Shown here: positions 53,695-64,000 of the stretch, in pieces
Layout: every line of letters begins with the position of its first letter
Position numbering within the stretch: the first letter of the stretch is position 1
DNA from: Pohlia nutans
Taxonomy: Eukaryota > Streptophyta > Bryopsida > Bryales > Mniaceae
Direction of reading: 5' to 3'
NCBI GenBank assembly: GCA_022496805.1
Contig: CM040104.1
Span: 7,291,650-7,355,649, forward strand
Length of the DNA: 64,000 bases
Made by a program: the position numbers and the translations under genes
Notes under the pieces: model-generated
Seen by the model: the letters and a program-made list of their open reading frames with translations, nothing else
The model's database searches: none
What the model was told of the DNA's origin: nothing

Positions 53695-55939
53695 AGCTGT
53701 CAAGAACTCTGCACAGCGTCTAAAAACTGCACAGGAAATTGCAAACATTGAGGCGGAGGGAAGTGTACAGAAGGAACTAAATCAGACTCCAACAATGCAC
53801 TAACCACAGGACATACAAACAGGGAATCTAACAATGCGATTGCGCGCATTAGACTTACTAACTGCATCACGCATTAGACTTACAAAGCAAGAATATTGCA
53901 ACAAAGCAGGGTAATCAAAACAAGTACGTGTAGACAAGCTTGTTGTCCAAGAAGCAATTTGATTATGCGCCCAGACAACGCAGAAGGAGTTCAAGCAGAA
54001 TGCAACAAAGCTAGAAACAAAACAAAACTGCAACCCTAAACCGCTAGAATTTAGGGTTCAATGCAAGAATTTAACGCTCGTGAAGGCAAAATCTCCAGCT
54101 GCATCGGACTTACAAGAGAATAGAAGACTCTGGGCCGCCGTACAGCACCTCCCGCACACCAAAATGTCTGAAAGAACTCCGCGTCGGTACTTCCCACCAA
54201 TTGCGCAAGAAAACGACAAAATCGGGGCGCATGCAGGATGGAAGATGAGGGAGAAAAGTTTACACAAGTGGACTGACGGGTAGAGACTGCGGGAGACTGG
54301 GGAGATTCGCAAAAGGACGTTGGAAAAAACAGGGTGGTGAGAAGCAATTGAGGAAAACAAGCACGATAATGATGAGCCGAATTTGAGATGATCCGGTACT
54401 CTTAGTACCATTATAAAAAATATGAGTATTAGCACGTACTTCATGGAGTACGACGTACACATTGAAGTGCACCACAATGCATGAGTGCATGCAGTCATGC
54501 ACTAACCCCTAAAGGACGGACCTATTACCATGAATTTCTATGGAATTTGAAGTGCACCACAATGCATGAGTGCATGCAGTCATGCACTAATCCCTAAAGG
54601 ACGGACCTATTACCATGGAATTTCCATGGAATTAGAATAGCATGGGTGTAACTAATTATGAAGATCACCCCGGTAGAATTGTTTTTACCGTGACCGTAAG
54701 AGTAGCAAAAATAACCATCCCATGGTAATGGATATTCAACTTGCGACCATCATAAAATAATATAAATTTTAGATTTTTCCAAAACTCAAAATGTAGTAGA
54801 AATGAGATCTTGTGAAATTTATATTGCTAGTTATGCTCAAATTCATAACACATCATTTTAATGCTTGAAATTGAGTTTTAGTAGAAAGATACTCAACATT
54901 TAAAACACACTGTCTACATCACGGTGCATTTTTACTACTCAATTGCCAATTGAGATCCAATATTGAGACCTTGTACATGCAAAAGCCGTCAACGTAGATA
55001 GCAACTACAAATTTCATGTACGAGATGGATGAAAAACGGTTCCCAAAGCACTTTCTGCCGTGTGTTCTTCGTTGACTCCCTGCCAGCGTTCCAGGGCTAA
55101 AGGGTCATGGTGACAGTTAATATTTTAACACGTTATATATGGAAAGAATCTTATTAAAATTAGTTCTGAAGTACTAGTGAATTACAATTAAACTCCAAAC
55201 ATATATATTGGAATAAAATCTTATGATGAATATTACAGTAAAATCTTATGATGAATATTACTATAAAATCCTATGATTAATATTAATATAAAATCATATG
55301 CTGAATATAACTACAAGATCCTATGATGACTAAAACTAAAAAATCTTCTGATGAAAACTACTTCCCATAAATGATTAATGAAAGAATCTGAATCATTTGG
55401 ATCATTTGTGAGCTCTAGTCATTGCAATCAAATTATTTTAGGATTTTTGAAAATAAAAAAACTAAAGTCGGTGATCATTGAATAGGCTCGAAAAATAATA
55501 AGTCAAAACTCTACAATGAAATTACTTCACATTCTCACAGGAGTTTCTATACCAAATGAATGTAAATAGATCATTCACTAGCTGAAACAACTATGGAATA
55601 TCCCTTTCACGTTGTACTACCATCATCCAAATGTTATACCGAATGTGTTTTATATTAGATACTTCCATATTAATATATCTTTAGCTACAGCAACTATGGA
55701 ATATGCCTTTGACGATGTACTCCCATCATCCAAGTGATATAGAGCATATGTTTTATATTAGATACTGCCTTATAAATATATCCATAGCTGCAGCAACTCT
55801 GCAATATGCCTTTCACGATGCAATATACCATTCACCATATACTACCATCATCCAAATGATATAACGCATGTGTTTCACACTAAATTCTGCCATATACATA
55901 TATCTCTCGCTGAACGACTATAGAATATGCCATTCACGA

Positions 55940-58900
55940 TGTACTACCACCATCCAAATGATATAATGCATGTGTTTTATATTAGATAGTGGCATATAAA
56001 TATATCTCTTGCTGAAACAACTCTGCAATATGCCTTTCAGGATGCACTACCATCATCCATATGATATAACGCATGTAATTTATATTAGATACTGCAATAT
56101 ACATATATCTCTAGCTGAACAACTACGGAATATGCCTTTCACGATGTACTACCATCATCTAAATGATATAACGCATGTGTTTTATATTAGATACTGGCAT
56201 ATAAATATATCTCTAGTTGAAACAACTTTGCAATACGCCTTTCACAATGTACTACCATCATCCATATGATATTACGCATGTGTTTTATATTAGATAGTGA
56301 AATATAAATATATCTCTTGCTGAAACAACTCTGCAATATGCCTTTCACGATGTACTACAATCATCCAAATGATATAATGGATGTGTTTTATATTAGATAC
56401 TCCCATATACATATATCTCTAGCTGAAACAACTCTGCAATATGCCTTTCACGATGTACTTCCACCATCCAAATGATATAACGCATATGTTTTATATAAGA
56501 TACTGCCATATAAATATATCTCTAGTAGAAGCAACTATGGAATATGCCATTCACGATGTACTACCACCATCCAAATGATATAACGGATGTGTTTTAGATT
56601 AGATACTTCCATATCAATATATCTTTAGCTAAAGCAACTAAGGAATATGCCTTTCACGATGTACTACCACCATCCAAATGATATAACGCATATGTTTTAT
56701 ATTAGATACTGCCATACAAATATATCTTTAGCTAAAGCAACTATGGAATATGCCTTTCACGATGTACTACCATCATCCAAATGATATAACGCATGTATTT
56801 TATATTAGATACTTCTATATACATATATCTCTAGCTGAAACAATTATGCAATATGCCTTTCACGATGTACTACCACCATCCAAATGATATAACGAAAGTG
56901 TTTTATATTAGATACTTCCATATCAATATATCTTTAGCTGAAAAAACTACGGAATAGGCCATTCACGATGTACTTCCACCATCCAAATGATATAACGCAT
57001 TTGTTTAGTATTAGATACTGCAATATAAATATATCTTTAGCTAAACCAACTATGGAATATGCCTTTCACGATGTACTACCATCATCCAAATGATATCACG
57101 CATGTGTTTTATATTAGATACTACCATATAAATATATCTTTAGCTGAAACAACCATGGAATATGCCCTTCACGATGTACTTCCACCATCCAAATGATATA
57201 ACGCATATGTTTTATATTAGATACTGCCATATAAATATATCTCTAGCTGAAGCAACTATGGAATATGCCATTCACGATGTACTACCACCATCCAAATGAT
57301 ATAACGAATGTGTTTTAGATTAGATACTTCCATATCAATATATCTTTAGCTAAAGCAACTAAGGAATATGCCTTTCACGATGTACTACCACCATCCAAAT
57401 CATATAACGCATATGTTTTATATTAGATAGTGCCATACAAATATATCTTTAGCTAAAGCAACTATGGAATATGCCTTTCACGATGTACTACCATCATCCA
57501 AATGATATAACGCATGTGTTTTATATTAGATACTTCTATATACATATATCTCTAGCTGAAACAATTATGCAATATGCCTTTCACGATGTACTACCACCAT
57601 CCAAATGATATAACGAAAGTGTTTTATATTAGATACTTCCATATCAATATATCTTTAGCTGAAAAAACTATGGAATATGCCATTCACGATGTACTACCAC
57701 CATCCAAATGATATAACGCATATGTTTTATATTAGATACTGCCATACAAATATATCTTTAGCTAAAGCAACTATGGAATATGCCTTTCACGATGTACTAC
57801 CATCATCCAAATGATATAACGCATGTGTTTTATATTAGATACTTCTATATACATATATCTCTAGCTGAAACAATTATGCAATATGCCTTTCACGATGTAC
57901 TACCACCATCCAAATGATATAACGAAAGTGTTTTATATTAGATACTTCCATATCAATATATCTTTAGCTGAAAAAACTATGGAATATGCCATTCACGATG
58001 TACTTCCACCATCCAAATGATATAACGCATTTGTTTTGTATTAATTACTGCAATATAAACATATCTTTAGCTAAACCAACTATGGAATATGCCTTTCACG
58101 ATGTACTACCATCATCCAAATGATATAACGCATGTTTTTTATATTAGATACTACTATATAAATATATCTTTAGCTGAAACAACTATGGAATATGCCTTTC
58201 ACGATTGTACTACCGTCATCCAAATGATATAACGCATGTGTTTTATATTAGATACTGCGATATGAATATATCTCTAGCTGAAACAACTATGCAATACGCC
58301 TTTCACGATGTACTACCATCATCCAAATGATATAACGCATGTGTTTTATATTAGATACTGCAATCTAAATATATCTCTAGCTAAATCAACTATGGAATAT
58401 GCCTTTCACGTTGTACTACCATCATCCAAATGATATAACGCATGTGTTTTATATAAGATACTACCATATAAATATATCTTTAGCTGAAACAACTATGGAA
58501 TATGCCTTTCACGATTGTACTACCGTCATCCAAATGATATAACGCATGTGTTTTATATTAGATACTGCAATCTAAATATATCTCTAGCTAAATCAACTAT
58601 GGAATATGCCTTTCACGTTCTACTACCATCATCCAAATGATATAACGCATGTGTTTTATATTAGATACTGCAATCTAAATATATCTCTAGCTAAATCAAC
58701 TATGGAATATGCCTTTCACGTTGTACTACCATCATCCAAATGATATAACGCATGTGTTTTATATAAGATACTACCATATAAATATATCTTTAGCTGAAAC
58801 AACTATGGAATATGCCTTTCACGATTGTACTACCGTCATCCAAATGATATAACGCATGTGTTTTATATTAGATATTGCCATATAAATATCTCTTTAGCTG

Positions 58901-59926
58901 AAACAACTATGGAATATGCCTTTCACGATTGTACTACCGTCATCCAAATGATTTAACGCATGTGTTTTATATTAGTTACTATCATATAAATATATCTCTA
59001 GCTGAATCAACTATGGAATATGCTTTTCACGATGTATTACCATCATGCAAAGGATATAACGCATGTGTTTTATATTAGATACTGCCATATAATTATATCT
59101 CTAGCTGAAACAATTATGCGTTATGCCTGTCTCGATGTACTACCATCATCCAAATGAAATAACGCATATGTTTTATATTAATTACTTCCATATAAATATA
59201 ACTCTAGCTCAGTGAACTATGGAATATGCCTTTCACGATGTACGACCATCATCCAAATAATATAAGGCATGTGTTTTATATTAGATACTGCCATATAAAT
59301 ATATGTGTAACTGAAACGACTATGGAATCTGCCTTTCCCAGTGTACTACGATCATCCAAATAATATAACGCATGTGTTTTATATTAGATACTGCCATATA
59401 AATATGTCTCTAGCTAACACAACTATGGAATATGCTTTCACGATGTACTACCATCATCCAAGTGATATAACGCATGTGTTTTATATTAGATACTGCCATA
59501 TAAATATGTCTCTAGCTAAATCAACTATGAAATATGCCTTTCACGATGTACTTCCATTATCCAAATGATATAATGCATGTGTTTTATATTAGACACTGCT
59601 ATATAAATATATCTCTAGCTAAATCAACTATGGAATATGCCTTTCACGATGTACTTCCATCATGCAAGTGATATAACGCATGTGTTTTATATTAGATATT
59701 GCCATATAAATATATCTCTAGCTCAATCAACTATGGAATATGCCTTTCACGATGTACTACCATCATCCAAATGATATAACGCATGTGTTTTATATTAGAT
59801 ACTGCCATATAAATATATCTCTAGCTAAATTAACTATGGAATATGCCTTTCACGATGTACTACCATCATCCAAATGATATAACGCATGTGTTTTATATTA
59901 GATATTGCTATATAAATATATCTCTA
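55940..59926. repeat. ~104-bp satellite, right block
   Basis: Same monomer as 9560-11160 in inverse orientation; with the part inside the arm (from 55584) about 42 units. Around 56690-57960 a run of three monomers, marked by GCCATACAAATATATC, CTTCTATATACATATATC and AACGAAAGTGTTTT, recurs, indicating higher-order repeats of about 310 bp. It ends at 59926, where a CACTA terminus interrupts a monomer after TATATCTCTA. Confidence 0.9.
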
Positions 59927-59944
59927 CACTACGTCAAACAGGTA

Positions 59945-60930
59945 CTTTTATGAGTGGCAAGATGACTGCGTTTATGACTGCGGGTAGTCATAAAAACAGG
60001 TTCTGTGACTGCGAGTCATATTTTCTGTTGACTTGGAATGTGATGCGCGGGGTGACAGGGCGGGCTTATTACCGACGAGTCGCTTTGGACACCTAGTCAT
60101 ATGAATAAATACGACCCAAATCATATACTTGGGCTCGATGTACGTGCCACGTCTGCATCTCCAGCCGCCAACTTGACCGGCGCCTTGTCTTTGACTTTTC
60201 TTGGTCTGCCCGGGCAGCCAAGGCCAAAATCCGACGTGGCATGTGATTCTATGGAGTCATATTTTTCTGCTGACGTGTCATCCGACGTGGCATGTGACTC
60301 TTTGGAGTCATATTTTTTTGCTGTCGTGGCATCCGAAGTGGCATGTGACTCTATGGAGTCATATTTTTTTGCTGACGTGGAATATGACTGTGGAGTTATA
60401 TTCTTGCTGACGTGGCTCCTCCACGTTGAATGTGACTGCTTGTCATATTTTCGGCCGATGATGAATGTGACTCTGTGGAGTCATATTTTGGCTCATAATG
60501 TCGCTGACGTGGAATGTGACTAGTAGTGATGTTTTAGGGTGAGGTGGAATATGACTATGTCGAGTCGTATTTGGACCGATGTGGCAGCCCTATTGGAACG
60601 TTTTGTGACTACTTCAAGTCATATTTTTGAGATCGTCAATCATATTTTGGCTTTAGTAAGTCACATGACTAGTTCTAGTCATAGTATTGGAAACACTACA
60701 AACATTACATGACTCCCTGTAGTCGCTTTATTGTTGATATGTATCTCAATGTATAACTTGATAAAGTGATGTGGTGGATGATTGGGAGTCACATTACTGG
60801 GATTTTGTGCGATGTTTGTAACTACATTGAGTTAGATTCGCATTACTGTTAGTTGAGATTTGCAGTCATGTTTCGGAAGTCATTCCAAACAATTATGACG
60901 CGTTGTAGTCATGCATCAAAGGATATAGCG
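59945..60930. repeat. CACTA subterminal repeats, right element
   Basis: GACTCTATGGAGTCATATTT, GCTGACGTGGAATGTGAC and related words repeat to about 60600 and thin out to 60930. They mirror 6480-7230. Open frames are artefacts. 60931-61160 holds nothing recognisable. Confidence 0.75.
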
Positions 60931-61189
60931 GCTAATATAACAGACTAAAAACCAGATATACGCAATAACATACAAAATTAACTTTGCAAATACAGAGGAG
61001 GCAATCGTTGGAGACATAGAAGTGAGTTTAAAGAAATGTAAATGAGATCATTTATATTTAGTAGTGAATATCTCGAAACAAAGCTAAATGAGTCAATCTT
61101 ACACAAATTTTGTATCATGCATTTTGGGCTTGTAATCCCACTGAAAATATGGACTAACTAATTATGAGAATCTTACTTCATGCATTTGA

Positions 61190-61326
61190 GGCTGCCTTGA
61201 ATGCTTCCATAGTACCTTTACCGATGGGAACTTCCCGCCGCCTCTCACCTTCGACAAACTGCCTGCTTTTTCTGCCCGCTTGACCACCCTCTTCGCTGCA
61301 AGTTCCTTATGATTCTCTTCGTCATC
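61190..61326 (-). pseudogene. Decayed TNPA-type exon (DDEENH...AAKR)
   Basis: On the minus strand DDEENHKELAAKRVVKRAEK matches the exon DDEENHEKPAAKRKR found three times in the left CACTA gene. The acceptor AG is mutated (CAACTG|GATGACG), so this exon probably no longer splices. Its distance from the terminus (about 1.3 kb) is close to that in the left element. 61440-61600 holds diverged copies of the intronic GACTAGTCCCTGTTAC-type repeat. Confidence 0.55.
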
Positions 61327-61883
61327 CAGTTGGAGAAGTTGTGCTTGACACATTCTTTTGTCAAGAACTTGTATGCACCTCCTCGGCAACTGACAGTTAC
61401 ACGACGCATACAAGATTTCCTTTATGATTTCACTGTTACTTACATTTCACAATTTATGATTAGTCCCTGTTACACTCGTTATTTTATAACTAGTCCATGT
61501 TATATGCATTCGACATTTTATGACTAGTTCTTGTAATACACATTCCATTGATTTAGGACACTTCCTTGTGACATTTGAAATTTTATGACTAGTCCCTATT
61601 ACAGCAAAAATATTAGAGCATTAAACCTAAGAGAACTTCAACAATTTCAATTGACAAAGACAAAGTAACATTTCAAAGAACCATTAGTTTCTAAACACTA
61701 GGAAAATTGCTTCTGACTGCTGTTAAGGTGTTCTCCATTCAAAATCGATTAAATGGTTACAATTAAATATGAAGGCAATTCGTCCTTTGCACACCAAGAG
61801 AAATTTTACCATGTAAAGAACACAGGAACATAACTTGTTAATAGCTAAGCTTGGTATCGCAGGATATGGTTGGAGATAAATAC

Positions 61884-62689
61884 CAGCAGTAAGAAAAATG
61901 AGAGTACCATCCACAGCCGGCTTCTTGGAACCCGACACAGGTGCCTGCAAACCACTTGTGCCACTAGTTGAATCACAAACAAGGAAAGTCGTAGACTGAA
62001 AAAAGATAAGCGATTGAACAGAAAACTTCTTACTACCCTACAGGCAAAGATACATTAATGACTACTTTGAAGGTGGATATCTTACATCTATGGAAGAGTG
62101 TCCATGCCAGACTGCAAACTCATGAAGGATATCTCACATTTCTTCAATTATTCTAGTAATTGTGCGAGTCCATCTTCTCATTCAAAAAAAAAATGCAATC
62201 TTCAGTTGTATTGCCTGGCCACTTAACTAGTCTATAATGAATTCTTCCATACCTCCAATTGCCTTTCAATATAAGTACTTACACTAATACTCTTTAGAAA
62301 GATAAATGAAACTAGCGAAAACTCACCTCAGGAATTCAGCCCCAGTCGTCTGAACAGCTCTGTATATTGCCTTCGCAGTTTCGTCATCGACAGTAGATAC
62401 ATCCACGTAACTAAACACATCGACGGACAACATGGTTAGTTGGAGATACCATGCATGAATCAAAATGATCCCTGATTGTAATACATAAAAGGCTATAGCC
62501 AATAGCCACAAAACGACAATATGAAGTACAAGCATCTCACCAAAACGTTTTCACTAAGGTGTGAGATTGTCCGGCGAAAAATCTACGAGCAAGTGACAAG
62601 AAGCAGAAGTAGAAACACAGACAACGAGCTTACACTTTATCAGCACTCAAGCCCTTAACTGCACCATGAGGACCACACGCAACTTCCAT
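61884..62689 (-). pseudogene. Captured exons of a glyoxylate/succinic-semialdehyde reductase-like gene
   Basis: Three minus-strand exons: 62634-62689 (MEVACGPHGAVKGLSADK), 62327-62410 (VYVDVSTVDDETAKAIYRAV...TTGAEFL) and 61884-61944 (APVSGSKKPAVDGTLIFLTA). They correspond to consecutive parts of the NAD(P)-binding domain of plant GLYR-type 3-hydroxyacid dehydrogenases, where the family has YVDVSTVD...G..FLEAPVSGSKKPAxDG..IFLTAG. The join after GAEFL is one base short of the expected Leu-Glu-Ala, so the frame breaks. The N-terminal dinucleotide-binding motif and the C-terminal catalytic domain are not seen. Introns are retained, so this was DNA-level capture. Confidence 0.65.
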
Positions 62690-62819
62690 CTGCATGTTCA
62701 AGCATACCTTTGTCAATCCAGTCACGCAACTTGCAAGACCTTGATTAAATTTGTCAAGAATTAGAAAGGTTTACAAGTTGAATAATGATAATGTGTCAGA
62801 ATCTGCATTACATTTGGAC

Positions 62820-63320
62820 TGCAGGCTAGAGGCGATCAGTAACTTTAGGACTTTATGACCATCAATGATCTGAAGAAGAAATGAAATTAAGGTGATTGTT
62901 TTAAAAAGGCATCTTTTACTGCATTGTTTAGAAATGTGAGAAAAGGGAGCATAAATACATTTGTCTTCATATATTCCAACAAAACAAAGAAACAGATCCG
63001 ACTCGAGCACAATGCGGCAAGAAGAAACGAAGCAAGTGCATGATTCACAAAGAATGATTCATTACCTCGGCATTTTCAGGAGCTATTCCATCAGGCGAAG
63101 CCTACAGTCGACGAAGTCCTTCAAGTTTAGCACTCCCCGTGTTCAACCTAAGAGCGATTCTATGCGTACAACTGGGCTTTAAACGGAGTTGTAGAGGTGA
63201 CGATCGAAATGATTCTACTCTCCCCCTTACCTGGACCAACTTTTCTCCAGCAAAACTTGAGGATTTCCATATTTTCATTAAGATTCTCTCTTGTAGATTA
63301 CTCAATTTCAAGAAAGGCAC
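62820..63320 (-). other. Further minus-strand exon-like segments, unidentified
   Basis: 63066-63101 (ASPDGIAPENAE) has good acceptor and donor sites. A possible exon ending the intron at about 62872 reads IIDGHKVLKLLIASSLQSK. A frame at 63102-63320 contains GEKLVQVRGRVESFRSS, faintly OB-fold-like. I cannot assign any of them. They may be more of the reductase gene's 5' part or other captured sequence. Confidence 0.3.
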
Positions 63321-63329
63321 CCTGTCGAA

Positions 63330-64000
63330 ACCCTAAGTTGGCAAATAAAAATTGGCAATTCCAGGCAAACCCTAAGTTGAAACCAAAAATATAAAAACTT
63401 AGCAGAAATATGTTGATTTGGACAATGAGTCATTTTTTTGTAAACAAGACAAAAGATAATTTTATTAACCAAAGTATTCCTCTATCTTGCAACTAACGTT
63501 AACATTATCCCTCGCTATCATACAAATTATATTTCAGTGATATTCTAAAGTGGAATATAAATTTCCTCACATCCAAATTTAAGTTCGATTTCAAAATGCC
63601 AGAGAGCTGATTTCCGCTCAACAGCCTATCCAAATGCAACACAAAAACATCCAGGACATTTATGTTCTTCACTGATTTTGATGACAAAAAATTTGGTCCC
63701 ATCTAAATTATACTTTTCACACTATATTTGATGGAATTTGTCATTTAAAACCATGAATCCTTGGTCTTTTAAGGGATACTGACCAAGTATGAAATAGGTC
63801 TATTATTTAGTCATTACTTAGTCATCTTTGGGAAGAAGATTAGCAACTTGAAAAGTTCGAGTACTCACCTGATATGTGAGACTTATTGAAAGCTAGCTTA
63901 CTGTTAGGATGAAACATTGTAGAGACAATTCGCACTTTCGGAGGCTTGAACATTTGGGTATTCCTCGGTGAGTTCCAAAGTCAGCTTGAATGTTTCTGAC
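63330..64000. other. AT-rich DNA at the window edge, no gene recognised
   Basis: Nothing recognisable; the frame at 63505-63702 (minus) has no domain that I know. Confidence 0.4.

Larger units (their letters stand above)
44531..55939. repeat. Right arm of giant inverted repeat
   Basis: Reverse complement of 11160-22568 with a constant coordinate sum of 67099 across the arm, meaning no net insertion or deletion. It carries full mirror copies of G1, NIF-A, NIF-B and all arm palindromes. AT-rich flanks without genes are 46699-47677 and 54630-55577. Confidence 0.93.
59927..64000 (-). mobile_element. Second CACTA element, left terminus at 59927, other end beyond the window or lost
   Basis: CACTACGTCAAACAGGT begins at 59927, inside a satellite monomer. 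Inward from it come subterminal repeats, then, on the minus strand, a TNPA-type exon and reductase exons. This is the same family as the left element but inverted. Only the first ~1.5 kb is clearly element sequence; how far it extends to the right is not shown by the sequence. Confidence 0.6.

Noticed and set aside
11160..55939. The inverted repeat as one transposon with very long terminal repeats
   Set aside because: No defined termini or target duplication at the arm edges; the arms hold complete genes and fade into satellite.
63102..63320. OB-fold protein (RPA/STN1-like) gene
   Set aside because: Only the short VRGRVESFRSS stretch resembles such proteins; too little to call.
1..64000. tRNA, rRNA or organellar origin
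   Set aside because: No cloverleaf or rRNA-like segment recognised; spliceosomal introns, satellites and LTR elements indicate nuclear DNA.

Overview
The window looks like repeat-rich nuclear DNA of a land plant, probably a non-seed plant such as a moss, liverwort or lycophyte. The reasons are TTTAGGG-type telomere-like stretches, spliceosomal introns with GT/AG borders, three Ty1/copia retrotransposons of plant type, CACTA (En/Spm) termini with a Ptta/TNPA-like gene, and exons of a plant-type glyoxylate/succinic-semialdehyde reductase. I cannot name the species. All gene models are joined by eye from reading frames and splice signals; there is no transcript support.

Layout. 1-7287: tandem repeats, then a CACTA-type element whose gene (948-6293, +) carries an inserted FCP1/NIF-like HAD domain; its terminus ends at 7287. 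7288-11160: tandem repeats, five copies of a 20-bp palindrome, a telomere-like tract and a ~104-bp satellite. 11160-22568 and 44531-55939 are the two arms of a giant, nearly identical inverted repeat: position x on the left corresponds to 67099-x on the right. Each arm holds one long intron-containing gene (G1, about 1,380 aa), two NIF-like genes and many copies of the palindrome CATCGGGAGATCTCCCGATG and its variants, including a ~60-bp-period array inside G1 intron 1. The 22-kb spacer (22569-44530) holds a small hypothetical gene, a second gene (G2) broken by retrotransposons, and three complete copia elements: A (26062-31727), C (32925-44050), and B (33037-38493) nested in the 5' LTR of C. 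55940-59926 is a longer block of the same satellite. 59927 onward is a second CACTA terminus in opposite orientation, followed on the minus strand by a decayed TNPA-type exon and captured reductase exons.

How the parts fit. The copia elements are standard Gag-protease-integrase-RT-RNase H elements; all three have a primer-binding site complementary to the anticodon arm of initiator tRNA-Met (half-tRNA priming). Target-site duplications give an order of insertion: C into a G2 exon, then B into C; A entered a G2 intron separately. The most unusual content is the arm module: a large protein of unknown function with a GGQHT motif (weakly like ParB/DGQHR folds), neighbouring catalytically altered NIF domains, and a dispersed near-perfect 20-bp palindrome that lies in introns, exons and intergenic DNA. 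A NIF domain also sits inside the unrelated CACTA gene, so this domain has been associated with mobile DNA at least twice here.
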